DNA of 64,000 nucleotides from Rotaria sp. Silwood1. Taxonomy: Eukaryota > Rotifera > Eurotatoria > Philodinida > Philodinidae. The position numbers and the translations under genes are program-made. The DNA is taken from the NCBI GenBank assembly GCA_905250075.1, contig CAJNOP010000012.1, positions 3,522,772-3,586,771 of the forward strand, in the 5' to 3' direction. This document shows, piece by piece, positions 26,274 to 39,799 of this stretch (its first letter is position 1; the number at the start of each line of letters is the position of its first letter). A model generated the notes under the pieces. It saw only the letters and a program-made list of their open reading frames with translations, was not told where the DNA came from and did no database searches.

Positions 26274-26451
26274 CAGGTCCCGCGCGAGCGGGGGGTTTAG
26301 GGGTGGTGTACACCCCCCCAAAATAAAAATTTTTCAGTTTTATCCGGCCACAAGAGCAGATTTTGTCCACATTTTATGATTTTTCTGCAAGATTTTTCTG
26401 AAAATATTTTCTTACACCCCCCCTAATATTTGATCCTTCGCGCGGGCCCTG
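26274..26451. mobile_element. hAT-type MITE with 8-base target duplication
   Basis: The 178-base element begins CAGGTCCCGCGCGA and ends TCGCGCGGGCCCTG, an inverted pair with one mismatch. Perfect 8-base direct repeats AGTAATGT flank it (26266-26273 and 26452-26459). An 8-base duplication with CAG-type ends is characteristic of hAT transposons. It is too short to encode a transposase. It is strikingly GC-rich at both ends. Confidence 0.9.
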
Positions 26452-26459
26452 AGTAATGT

Positions 26460-28374
26460 TGTCAATGTATGAGAAAGCTACTAATGTAATTACGTAGTTT
26501 CTATCTGATGAGGTGTTACAAATAAGATTTATAATAAATATATATGATCTTTTATTGCTCTATTACTTCTTATCTAAGATGCTCACATTTTATTGAAAGT
26601 GTAGACGATAAAGTTGTTCTTATTAACAGCACTGGCGTTTGATTGTTTTTAAGTTTTTTTTTCGGATATTTATTTGATGTGAAGCTATTCTTTTCGAATA
26701 TTTATACCTTTTATGTGTCCAAAGAATATATAACTTCTTGACTTCTATTGTTGACAATAAAACCACTTCAGATAAATTGAAAGTCGAATTTATGATATTG
26801 ATGTTTTATTGAAAACAAGAAAAGAGAAATTTAAGAATAAAAATTTTCATAACCTATCAATATTGAAATCATACAAAAAGTTATTTATAGCATAGAAATA
26901 TTAACGACTTTTGTTTTTAGATTTAACATTTTTGTAATAATCATGCGCTTGGCTATCTATAAAATATTAATGTCTGCCATATTCACTGTTAATTATTTCA
27001 TTTCAATTAACCCGAAAGATAAATTATAAACTACATTCGATGCATTCAATTTATCACTAACTCAAATATTGCATCATTATATTCGTCGATAGATACTCAG
27101 TTGTTAGCAGCTTCTGAATTTTGAGCATCAAAAACTGGATATGGATATAGATTAATTACATATCCACACTTGCATCCTCGTTATGCAATTTAAATGAGAT
27201 GCACACTGAATTTTAAAAACTTTAACGGAATAATAATCATTTTTATTATAAGAAAAATCAGTTATTTACTGATATCTGCATTTTATATTTCTGTTTTGTA
27301 ATATAGTAAATAGTCAGATAAAAGAAAGAAGTTTTGAACACCAATTTATTCGAAAAAAGCAAATAATTATTTTGCAAATTCTATATGTTTAAGTTCGATT
27401 GATTTGTTGGTGAAGCCAATAATAATTCAATAGTGCTTTTTCTTTTTTCTTTTTTCTTTTTTCTTTCTTTTTCTTTTTAGTAAATATGTGTTCGTTCGAC
27501 AGGTACAAACAATATGAAAACGAAAGAAAAAAAGTTGTTTGTTGTAAGCACATCCATCATCATAACATCGGTAATTCTCAATACTTCTTGATTTACTATT
27601 AATATTCTCTAGAATTTTAATCATACGTCTCAATGTGTTCATAATAATTTCTTTATCATACACTGTTTCATATTAATTCCTATAGTTCTTCTGTATATGA
27701 AACTACAATCAATAGTCATGAATGTGTATCAATATTTCTTCTTTTAATGAAATTATAACAGTTTATTTAATTATATTTTCAATATGTAGTCAAAGAAGTT
27801 TTGAACAATATCAAACATTTTCAATGTTCAATTGATTTATTATTTTCTTATCAATCAACATTTACATTGATTAGTATCATTGCAAATAACATTTACTGAA
27901 GAGTCGATTGAAATATTTAAATCAAATGGTAATTATATCATTGAAAAAGTGGTAAAATAATTTAAGGTATTCATGATGTTATTAATACTATTGTTAAAAT
28001 TTTACAAAATAATTCTGTAGAAAAGTAAAAATCAAAACGTTCCTTTCTATGTATAGTAATATAAGAATAATTTTTCATTTTCTTTTAATCGAAATCGGCT
28101 TTTACACAACAGATAATACCGATTGAATAGAAATATTAGTAAAAAAACGAAAGAATAAATTACTCAAAGTGACCATTCTTTTTTTTCCAAAGTGTTGATT
28201 TTAACGAAAAACAGATGACATATCTCTTATATCTAATGATGTCTTTTATTTTATTTGCAATTAAATAGGATGACTAGCTGATTAGAAAAAAAAACGAATG
28301 ATTATCATACAAAATTTAAAAAAAAACGAAGAACTTTTTAAAGGTCTGTTTTTATTAGTTTAACTTTTTCTAGA
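26460..28374. other. Intergenic, no gene seen
   Basis: AT-rich sequence without a supported gene. A polypyrimidine minisatellite based on TTTTTTC lies at about 27435-27479. Confidence 0.6.
27435..27479. repeat. TTTTTTC polypyrimidine minisatellite
   Basis: Several consecutive 7-base units of TTTTTTC followed by looser CTTT units. Simple sequence; no function assigned. Confidence 0.7.
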
Positions 28375-29196
<822 letters not shown>

Positions 29197-30835
29197 GATC
29201 GTTTGTATTTAAACTAAAATCAAAAAATTTATTAAAAAAAAAAGAATTTCTATTGATCTAAATCGATGTACTCGAACATGCAACCATGCACTTTGTATAT
29301 GTGTTGAGATGTGAAACGAACACGTGCAAAATCGATTTGTTTTGATTTTTTTCATCTTTTCTATGCATTGGAACTCACTCATTCTTTTTTATATGTTCTG
29401 CATACTATGTAAGAAAAGAAAGAGCGACACGGATAATTTGTTCTACATCTAAGCAAATTATGAATATTGGATCATTGAATGAAACAAAAAAGGAAAATTC
29501 ATTCTGGAAGATGTTTATTTTAGAAATAATGAAAGTTGCATGTAGGATATCCATATGGAATATATTGTCATCTCAGCAATCGTAACACTAATGGTGTGAT
29601 ACTTTCTCTTTTTTATAACAAGACAAGGTCATCGATATGATAAGAAATTATCAATCGTTTTGAATTCGTTTTTAAAATCAGTTACCTACCAAAAATCTTA
29701 TCAATAATAAAAATTTATTATTAGTATTATTTTGATTTAGCCGAGAGAAGTATATTTCAAATTGTACTAAGTAATACCAAGGAATAAATACACCGAACGA
29801 ATTGTATATCTATTTTGCTACTGAAAAAAGTGACAACACTTGACAATCTTCGTCACAAGTTGTCGTTATTTTTTTTGTGCTTACGACAATGATCTAAACA
29901 AACTTATGATATCGAACAAATGTTGGCAAGAGGAAAAAAATGCAGAAGTATGTGCCTTATTTCCTCTGCCTTTTCTAGTTACATCAACGAGAAAACAACA
30001 AAATAGTACATATAAAAAGGAATGATATGGACAAAAAAAGATTGTACGTTCTTCTTCTCGACGATGATATTAACCAAAGGAAAAGAAAAAAATCCACACA
30101 TTATTCATCCTTCTATATATCCATGCTGAAGAAAACCTACCAGCAAGGACAGCAAACAGCATGTCTATATATTTCTAAATAAGGAAATCCATACATATAT
30201 ATACATATATATAAGCATCTGCATCGTTGTTGGAATGCTCGATAATGGATCTAGTGATTACGCAAAATCAACGCCACCATTCTGTATTTTTCTCTCATAC
30301 GAATGTCAATTTTTGACTAACGATTGATTATTCTCATTCATCATAGATAAATATTAATATAGATGATGATTTATTTAGTCGACACAAAAAAAAAAAGAAA
30401 TGATATTCAATAAATCTTCACACATACAACCCACTGTTCATTTATGGAGAAAAACTGTCATGATATAAATGAGAAAAAAAACCTATATATATATATATGT
30501 ACGAATAGTACATCAAATTTTGTTGTTAATCTTTTATTTTTTATAAATTCCCAATTTATTGCTTGGTTAGTAAATATATATATATACATATTAATGCGCA
30601 GAAAAGTATGATCAAATGCTTGAAGAAACAAGTTTTTGAAAGAATGATGATACAGGTTAAAAATTAAACATAAAAGAAATTATTATAATGATAGTCATGA
30701 TAAAAGGAGCAAAAAAAAACAAGAAATAACTGGGGTCAATTCATTAACTGTAAAATGAAAATAATATTGTACTAGGTCGATTGCGAGAAAAAAAAGATCC
30801 TGCCAAATATGTTTATTAGTCTCGGATTGCCTAGT
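29197..30835. other. Intergenic between smoothelin-like gene and SMIM14
   Basis: No gene supported. TA-rich runs occur near 30484-30500 and 30573-30590. Presumably holds the promoter of the smoothelin-like gene. Confidence 0.55.
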
Positions 30836-31427
30836 TTAATGTACTTCTGGTCCTGGTGGATCTTGATTGCCACGATGCGGTCCCTACAATAAAGAAAGAT
30901 GAATTTATAAAAACAATATATATTTGAGATATAGACATGTAAGCCGTCAACAATCATTGTATTTGCGTACACGTCTATTGAAGATTTTATTTACTTGATT
31001 ATTTGGTTTGCTTGGATGATCACGATTGTTTCGAAGTGTACGTGGGCGAAATATGTAAAGTAAAAACGCCAAAGCAAGCCATATAGCTATAATTAAATAC
31101 ACATTAGACATTCCTGTGTTACCACCGGTATTCGGTTGACCGGGCACTAAAAATTTATCAGAAACAAATTTGTTAAACTAAAAATAAAAACAATTAAGGC
31201 TTTTTATTCTTACATGGACCAGTAAAACATTCAGTATCAGTACATGTTGTTTGTGCATTGCGAAGCATATTAGTTAAACGATTCATAGCATGTTCATGAT
31301 TCATATGAAGCATATTCTAATTCATATAAGATTGAAAAATATTTATTTTTAAAAATCATCTTACAATGCATTCACATGGATCGAAACCACCGCTTCCACC
31401 GCTTGGATTACCACCAGCACCATCCAT
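30836..31427 (-). CDS. SMIM14: Small integral membrane protein 14
   Basis: Four exons (31365-31427, 31214-31316, 30995-31146, 30836-30883) join in frame to 121 residues. The order of conserved features matches animal SMIM14: GGFDPCECI, HEHAMNRL, the CTDTEC cysteine motif, a Gly/Pro linker, one membrane helix (IIAIWLALAFLLYI), RPRTLRNN just after it, and a polar tail ending GNQDPPGPEV, like the vertebrate C-terminus. It is an ER-associated single-pass protein in vertebrates, with poorly known function. The Cys residues in the N-terminal half are all kept. An acceptor-like ATAATAG precedes the ATG by three bases. Confidence 0.93.
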
Positions 31428-31430
31428 TAT

Positions 31431-31445
31431 CTATTATATAAATAT
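31431..31445 (-). promoter_or_regulatory. Candidate trans-splice/5'UTR acceptor of SMIM14
   Basis: On the minus strand the sequence reads TATATAATAG then ATAATG. The AG is three bases before the start codon, so the 5'UTR would be almost absent unless a leader is spliced on. Confidence 0.35.
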
Positions 31446-34368
31446 TAAAACTGTTTTATTTTATGACATATATATACGTACTAAACTATTTGTGTAAAAA
31501 AAAAAAGGAAAAATATAAGTGTATCTTTTTTGTCGATATGAGAATAAGGCGAAGTGGAATGAAAAAAAAAGAGTTTGAAGTGAATAATATAACTACTGTT
31601 GTTGTTTCATAATATAAAATAATCTAAAATAAAAAAATAAAAGGAGAAAAGTAATCATACTTTCTTTATCATATTATTGTTTAATACTATTTTAAGATAT
31701 GTATCTTCAATTTATTACTCGTTGTTTGTATCAAACGTAAATCATCTCATATATTGATGAAAAATAAATATTATGTTTGATAAAATGACAGTCGCCAATC
31801 ATTGATAATGACGAAATCTATTCTTTTGGTTAAGTGAGAGCCTATTGACGGATTTGTCAAATAGATAGCGCCACGTATCAGATAATACTGGACGTCTTAT
31901 AAGGGAAAAAATCAATTCAAAAGAAGCGTGGTTTTTAATGTTAAAATTGTTTTTTGTGTTGTATGAAGTAAGACAATGCGCGAGTATATAAACGAAAAAT
32001 TTCCTGCATAATTGAAGAGTGATTATTTTCTATTGTTTGGGTTTCGTTCGTTCTGGTGAATCACAGATAAAATAACTAGTATTTGTTTTGATGGAGAAAA
32101 AGTATATGTTGTCGGGTAAAAATCAAACTTGTTAATGTAAGGTCACTGCAAACTGATATAGAGCATTATAGTAGATCACGACGAGCGTTTTGCTGAAATA
32201 TTCAATGACGTATAATACAAAATCATTTTCACCGGATCCCGGTAGCATAAATAAACCAAAAGAAATAATATTCTTCTAGATGTCTTCTTGGGTTTTAAAT
32301 TATAGATTAATTCAATGCAAGTATACTGGATGCAATCGCTGATGATTCAAATATTCTATCATACTAGATAATAATAGGAACAATAAAAGGTAATAAGATT
32401 CTTTTTGATTGACGTCAAGAAACCTAATGATAAATAGCCTTGATCATACGTAGGATGGATATTATTTTGCACGTATGTCAATGATTTTGTTTGACACAAA
32501 AATAAAGGTATGCATTCGTATCAATATCGAACTTTGCACTTGAACAGCAAGCTCAAATCAGATTAATATCAATGATAAAATGGCTAACAAATATATGGGT
32601 TTATATCAATTATTCTGAGGTTGAGATATTATTGAACAAATGACAAACCTAATTCTGGCTGCTCATTTTCTTGTGATCGACTGTCATTTTTGATGAATCA
32701 CCTGTCTTCAAATAGTAGATGGTTTCTAAAATAAACTTTCACTCGACTGGACATCGAGAGTAATGAAAAGTCATAGCTTTGTTACGTAGGGTTTGTGGAT
32801 GTAAGTTTGTCATGCAGATCATTTCTAAGCGAAGATAGAATGTATTAGAATGATTTCAAATCTATGACAACATGCTTCTATTGCAGTTCACTATTTCGAA
32901 TAATTTATCTCCAATTCATGTTTATAATCAGTAGAGTACAAAATTTCTGCCACTGTTCGATATAGAAACATTTTTCTTAGATCGAAATCGCATTTAAAGA
33001 AGTCAAACTATTATTGAACATTACACAATTTAAGAATTTTCAACAGAATAAGATGCTATAAACATCTATATAGATAAAATCAATAGGAAATCGATGTTCT
33101 TCGTCCTGAGCTTTTCCATAACAATAGAAGTTCTAATTTGTTATTATAATCATTTTGATAAAAATTAAATGTTCATACATTCATTAATACATTAATTAAA
33201 CTCATTTTTATGAAAAAGCAATTATTTTGTTTGTAACCAAGTAACAAAATACTTCTGTCTGCACTCAAAACTTTAGTGCTATAAACGGTTAGATAAATTA
33301 AAAGAAAAGAGATTGGTAATAAAGAAGACTAAGGAAAATAATGAATAAATTAGGGAAAACATATACGGATTTCAAATTGTTGAAATTACAAGTATATGAA
33401 ACACCCCAAAAAAAATCAATATTGGTTTACGTAAACATCTTTTGTTACAGAGCTGAGCGAAGTACTCGAAGTTCTAGAAAAGCATGCATCACATCAAAAT
33501 AATGCTTGATAAAACTATAGCTTGTGTTTTCCCAGAATAAAATGAATAGCGTATTTCTTCATTTTGTTTTATACATATATGTATACCAATAAATATATAA
33601 ATACTATACCATAGTATAACAATAGACGTACTCCTTTCTTTAGTTAGTATCTTTCACTAGTAAACCTGATAACAAAATGCTACAAGAAAAATATACAAGA
33701 CAGATGTGTGTTTTCAGGATAACGTTTTCTATTCCTTCCTGCCCCAGCTCTGGTATGAATTTCAAATAGTTTTGATAACTTTATTGAAAGTACTCTTCAT
33801 ATTTCATAAGGGCTAAGTTCGACGAATCCTAGAGCCTTTGTACGTAATCTAAATGAAAAATAATTCTATTTTAAATAATTAAATTTACAATGTAAAACAA
33901 ATGATCTAAATATGCTTGCTAGAAAATTATCGATATCGTGGCTACCAGAAAAAACATTTTATGATCTACTTTATTATTCTTATTTGAGGATTGTTTCAGC
34001 ACTTTATTTGTGTTCGTCAATGCTTAAAAAAATTCTTATCCCTCCTCTTCGATTCTAATGATCTCGAGATAAACTTTGTATCGGTAAGATCACATGATGA
34101 TAAGAGAGAGAAACAATTGCAAAAAAAAGTAAGGCATGTCATTTATTTTGGTCAGAGAGATTATATGTACGACAAACAACATTACTGAAAAGTTTGATAA
34201 ATATTTAAATGATTTGCATTAAAAACAAATATTTTAGACAATGTGAAATATATAAAAACTAAAGTTTGTTATGATTCAATCATATTGTTAAGAGATTAAA
34301 CTATTGTCGATCATTATACATATACCTTGAAAAAAAACCCATTATACAAAATAAGAATTTATAAACTT
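31446..34368. other. Intergenic, no gene seen
   Basis: Nearly 3 kb of AT-rich sequence without a supported exon; a frame at 33991-34188 has no recognisable content. Confidence 0.55.
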
Positions 34369-34779
34369 TTAACTTGATAGAGACAATAACAAATTAATAT
34401 TTTCTGTCCTTTGTTTCTTGATAACTGAAATACGTTCTTCATCTTCTTTATTCATAGAATCAGTATTTGTTTCTTGTGTTATTGTCGCAAAATATTCTGC
34501 TTGACAAACTGTTGATCGATTTCGTTTAATTAGAAGACTTGTATTCGATGTAAGAATAGTCTGAGACGATCGTGTTTGATAACGATTAATATTAGCTATT
34601 AAAATTAAATCAAGTTCAAAAGCATTGCCTGTATTTGTTGATTTAGTTGATTGTTGAGAAGAATTATTCATAGAATCAAATATATTCTCATCAATATACA
34701 AACAAGATTCATCTTCATCATATTTCTGTATATCTTGCTCATCAACACTGATAACCATCAAACTATCAGTATCTGTCAT
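34369..34779 (-). CDS. Small acidic/Ser-Asn-rich protein, unknown
   Basis: Single open frame of 136 residues, uninterrupted, with codon choice like adjacent genes. The first 40 residues are very acidic (QDIQKYDEDESC). The middle is Ser/Thr/Asn-rich. The C-terminus has mixed charge (NKEDEERISVIKKQRTENIN) and may be a short helix. No domain, signal peptide or membrane segment is seen. The start lies 95 bases downstream of the stop of the next same-strand gene, so co-transcription is possible. It may be a terminal exon of a larger gene or a lineage-restricted protein; the complementary strand is also open for part of the span but looks like a shadow. Confidence 0.5.
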   Translation of the reverse strand: MTDTDSLMVISVDEQDIQKYDEDESCLYIDENIFDSMNNSSQQSTKSTNTGNAFELDLILIANINRYQTRSSQTILTSNTSLLIKRNRSTVCQAEYFATITQETNTDSMNKEDEERISVIKKQRTENINLLLSLSS

Positions 34780-34874
34780 AGTAAAGTGAAGAAACGCGCC
34801 TGTAAATATTCGAGAATTTATTTCTTTAAAAGATAGAAAAATAAATATTCAAAAAAAGAAAAATGCCAGATAGT

Positions 34875-35353
34875 TTATTCTCGATTGAGTGGACGTACAA
34901 CATGAAATTTCCAAAATTTAGGATGTGAATATTCTGTTGAATTTTCAATATTATTCGAAAAAAGTACACCTTCATCCAATGTAATATAATAAGAATCACC
35001 TTCTGTCCAGACATGACCTGTTGTACGAAATATAATTTGAGGTGGAGAATTATAATAAAGTATTAAAGGTGATTGTGAACAATCAAGTTCGTATTCACTT
35101 GCTGCTGTATGTGTATTAAAAAAACGAATGTATGCAGGAAAATTTGGTCTATTCACTGGTGCATTTGCTAAAAAAGAAAAACAAAAATACATTAAATTAC
35201 TGAATTAAAACTTATGCAGAACATACTTTTAACAACCCAATAATCATCATCTTTATCAATTATACCATGAACATGTTTTTCTATTATCCAATGACCATGT
35301 ATTCCAGTGCAAATAAATGCTAAGAAAAGAAACATATTCATAGCGCCCACCAT
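34875..35353 (-). CDS. Small secreted protein, unknown family
   Basis: Two exons (35227-35353 and 34875-35167) join in frame to 139 residues. The N-terminus MVGAMNMFLFLAFICTGIHG is a good signal peptide with likely cleavage near residue 20. The mature part is mostly beta-type sequence with IIEKHVHGIID, a FFNTHTAASEYELDC segment, PPQIIFRTTGHVW, YYITLDEG and a final WKFHVVRPLNRE. One cysteine remains in the mature part, so no intrachain disulphide is expected. I do not recognise the family. The acidic gene follows closely on the same strand. Confidence 0.75.
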
Positions 35354-35768
35354 TTCTCAAAGATTGACCAAGTATTAAGAAAAAAATTAATGCGTAAAAA
35401 AACAGTTGAGTCAAATGAAATTTTTTTTTCGAATTTATACGTATATTGATCAAGCAAAATGGTGAGTAAATATTATTTTAAATTTTTTTCTTCATTATTT
35501 TAATGCAAATATGTTGTTCATTTAATCGAATGCATTTATTATGCAAGCATGAAATGCAAAACAATTCTTTGAAACAATCAAGATTTTTGTGCACTATAGT
35601 TTGAAAACTATTTAGAAACATTGATCCTATGAATTTAATTTCAACTACGTAACACACTCATTAAAAGTGAAAAATATGAAGTAACAAATCTTTTCTTTTT
35701 TTTTTGAATCATACACGGAATTTAAATATTTTTTTTTATTATTTTTCTTAAAAAAACAAACTTTGTAT

Positions 35769-38700
35769 TTATTCATCTATTTTTTCAAAAACAACAAACT
35801 CAAGTACATCATGAACAAGAGCTGGATAATGTTTTTCGAGAAGTTTCCATTGTGCAGATAAAAGAACTTCTCGTGAATGTAATTGAATAAAACGAAGTAT
35901 GATTTGTTTAAAATTTTTTACTTGTGATATATAATCAGTGGAATGAAACTTGGCATATACATCAGTAAGAGCTTGATGAATACAAATTAATAATAAAGCA
36001 GCTGTATTAATATTTATATTGTGTGCATTACACATATCTTGTAAACAAAGAAGAGTAAGAACATCAATACCATATTTAATAGCACCTTGAAATATTAAAC
36101 GAGTGGTATCAAATGATGTATTAGCTGCTGTGATTGTTGTTGTGGTTGTTGTTGCTGATGATCGACGACGTTTTTTATCTGTTAGTGGTGATGGACTTTG
36201 ATTTGATGAATTCAATGATGTATATTGATTTGTATAAAGAAAAAAAAATATTTTATCAAGAATATTTGATAGTGGTGTTTCATTATCATCCAATAAATTT
36301 AATTCAGATTCGTTTGATGTAGCAAAATATTGATTAAAATAAATCGAACGTGCTGAAAGAATACTTTTATGTAAATTCCATTGTCGATCTCGACAGCGTA
36401 TTGTAATGTCTGAATGAAGACCAGATCGAAATAAATTTGTAAGAAATATAAAATTATCTGGTACTTCAGTTGAGGCTGTTGTTGTACTAGGACTTGGTAA
36501 AGTTGATGCATGATTGGAATTAGGATTAAATCGATCTAATGAACGAAGACGTGATTGTGATGCAAAACGAATTTGTTTATTTTGAAATAAACGTGGTGAA
36601 CGATATAAATTTTCTTGAATATTTGGAAATGTTTTTAATTCATTTGATGATTGAAAACGAATTGGTGAATGAATCATTTGGTCAGGTGAAACACGGTTTT
36701 GTTGATTACGAGAAATAATCGGTGGAAATATATGATTTCCCTATGAAATATAAAAATAAAAAAGGTGTAGAATGAAAATTTGTTTATTTGAATTAATTTA
36801 TTACTCTTGGTTCATCTGAAAATGGATCTCCCCATGATGACATTTGATTTTCACCTGTAGTTGCTACTGTATTTTCACGCGTAACACCTTGTTGTTCTGG
36901 ACTTCTCATTTTATTATTCATTTTCAGTACAGATGATATTCGTTTAGGTTCAGTTTTCATAACAGATGATACACGTTGATCTCTAGATGATTTTATTCCA
37001 TGTGTCGTTGATCCTTTATTTTGAATATTTCCATTACTATTTAATGAAATCATTGTTGGTTCAACAACACGTTTAATATTTTTAGGAACACTCGAACGTT
37101 GTAATGGTTGTACTATTTGAATTGAAAATAGAAGATAATCAATTGTAAAAAAACGTCCATTTGTTTCATTAAAATCATGTCGATAACTGTAAACATTCGT
37201 AGATAATTCATCAAGACTAAAAAATTCCATTGTATAATTATCAGCAAGATCTTCAAATGATTGTGTATAACGTCGAAGAACATTATGTTCATTTTTGCAT
37301 ATCATTTCAACTTTACCATAATTTGCATGAATAAAATCCGAACATTTTATTGTTAAATAGAATGGAGTTTGTTTATTGTTTGATGATGTACCTGGGCATT
37401 TGATTAATAATCGCCATTTTTTACTTCGTACACCTTCAATTATTTTAACATGAGTAAATTGAAAACGATCAGATACTAAACGTCGATCATTACCAACTAA
37501 AATCAAAGAAATCGATAAGAAAAATTATTACACACAAGGTGATAGAAAAAATAAATTTAACAGCAATGTATTTTTTTTCCATAATCTGAAGCACTTTGCT
37601 TAAAGTCAAATAGTGATTTTCTTATGCAATGAAATTTTCTATCTAATGTATTCTATAGCAAGATTCCATATATTAGTAATGATGGCAAAGTTTATAAAAA
37701 AGAAACAACGAGATATGGTAGTCTTAAGATCTTTGAACAGTTTATCGGCAGAGGTAGAAATTGGCCTGACGAATTGTCATACTATTACATCTTTGGTGTG
37801 GTTAACTCTCAACAAAGTTTCATCAAACATTCTCTATGATATAATAAGAGCAAAAAAATTAAACAGACACACCGACAATGACCTATCTACCGATTCCATC
37901 TCTGTTTTTCTGAGCTATTTTGTAACAACCATTTTCTTGAGAGAAAATTCAACAGTTGCTGCATTCTCTATGACTTAAGTCTTAAAAAGTTAATCCGAAA
38001 AACGGCGTTTCTTGTCGACTTTGTGATACTTTTAATTTTTTTTAAGAGAAGATTGTAGAAAATGCGGCGATCTCTCATTTTGCTATTTTTAAAATGGTAT
38101 TGTTGACAAATAGATCTAATAGCTGAAAACTAATCTGCTCGCTTTTTCTAGAAACTTAACCATCACAGTGCACGTATAAAATCTAAAAGTCATTAAAATT
38201 TTTTCATTGTCTTAGATTTTCGATATTGTATTTTCAGAAAGGATGAAAATTGGTTTTTATTATCATAAGAATTACTTGGTGGTCGTGTTTGATTAATTTG
38301 TTCGATAATATGAAGAAATTTTGTTAATTTCCAATCAACTGTAAAACGTCTTGAAAAATCAAATGCTTTTGTTTTTGGTTGAATTTCAATTTCATTTATA
38401 AATCGAACATAAGCAACAATAGTACAATCATCTGTATTAAATGGATTTCCTTGTTTGGTTTTTGAAATAACATCTTCATAAAGATCACCTTCAATATCCA
38501 AAAAAACTTTTGGTGATATATGATCATTAATAAATGATGATATAGGTTCGCCTTTAGCTAAAAAGAATGCATGATCATAAAAAAGTGATTCTTTTATCAC
38601 TTGTCCACCATGTGTAGTTATAAATATTAGTTTAATATCAGCACGAAGACATCGATCACGAGGTGCTAATAATGCAAGACCAATTCGGATACGTGGTGGA

Positions 38701-39004
38701 TGTGATTGATGTTCAAGATATATTTGCCAATGTGATTCAAATGATTCATCATAAGGAAAAATTATACTTTCAAGTTCATTTTCTGTACTAGTAGAATGTA
38801 AACGTCGTAGTAGTTGTACTGGTACAAACCAATCGTGACTAACTACGATAAAACGTTCTTCAACGGGACCTCGTGGAAGAAGGACATGTCGCTAAAATAA
38901 AATACACAAAAAAAAACACAACAGTCATATTTAAAAAAAAGTAAACTTTTCACTTTTACTTTTTTCAACGGATCTTGCACAGTAATATTGCCATTTATAG
39001 ACAT
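35769..39004 (-). CDS. BTB/BACK protein with MATH-like N-terminal regions (SPOP-like architecture)
   Basis: Four exons (38960-39004, 38276-38891, 36805-37496, 35769-36740) join in frame to 774 residues. The C-terminal part has a BTB/POZ domain (GLHSDITIRC, then WNLHKSILSARS) interrupted by a Ser/Thr-rich insert. After it comes a BACK/3-box-like tail (LLCLQDMCNAHNININTA, QWKLLEKHYPALVHDVLEF) resembling the Cul3-binding region of SPOP. The first exon pair holds a beta-rich segment (SHWQIYLEHQ, RIRIGLALLA, CTIVAYVRF) that looks MATH-like. A second, weaker one follows (SKKWRLLIKCP, FYLTIKCSDF). It is probably a Cul3 ubiquitin-ligase substrate adaptor. The long intron (37497-38275) is inferred: the CCACCAA/GTAATT donor restores frame to the next exon, whereas reading on gives a stop at 38193. 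Confidence 0.78.
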
Positions 39005-39799
39005 ATCCTACTTTGTATTCTATGAATCGATAGATTGAAAATGCACATGAGAAAGTTGTCAATTTTCATTTTTTTTTCACTGTATTCATACGATCATGCT
39101 AATACCATTTAGTCGACAACCACAACAAGTTGTATGTAAACAATCAGCATCAAAATGTTGTAACGATGGTAAAAAAAAATCATTTTCGAACATTGAAATG
39201 TTATATTAACAATTTAAAAAGTAAACGATAAAAAACACTACATCTAATTTGAATAATATTATCACCTATGTGTTTTGTTTGACTAGATTATATTGATATA
39301 CGAAGAAAATATTAATAAAATATTTCTATTCAATATTCTAAAAACAAAATAAAAAAGGATGAAATATGTATCTCAAAAACAAAAAATACGCTATTGATAA
39401 TTTGTTCAGTTTCAGTAATCATTCGTTTATATGATGATGCGATAAGATTATAATTATTTGTATAAATTCGTTGATTAACAATCTTATTACTATGATTGAT
39501 ATTTCAATAAATAGTATTCAATATTGTTGATGAAATGACCCAACCTCTGAGTATTTTTTATTCTTTTATAATTAATTCCTAAACAACATAATTGAAAAGC
39601 GTCACGGCAGTAGAGCATGAGCATGACATACAAACCCTATGTTATAGATATGCAGACTACAAAAAAGAGCAAGTAATTTTCTTGCTCTTTAGTCTATTTA
39701 TCCAACAGCTAGAAAGAACATCTGGCCTTTTCATATGTATACAAATAACTAAAGAGAAAATATACGATTTCATTGTTATTATTCTACGTCCTCATTCTC
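39005..39799. promoter_or_regulatory. Divergent intergenic region
   Basis: Separates the minus-strand BTB gene (start 39004) from the plus-strand methyltransferase-like gene (start 39800). It should contain both promoters. No individual element was identified. Confidence 0.4.

Noticed and set aside
37613-37978. 121-codon open frame on the + strand
   Set aside because: Lies inside the inferred intron of the BTB gene on the opposite strand; no recognisable domain and no splice partners.
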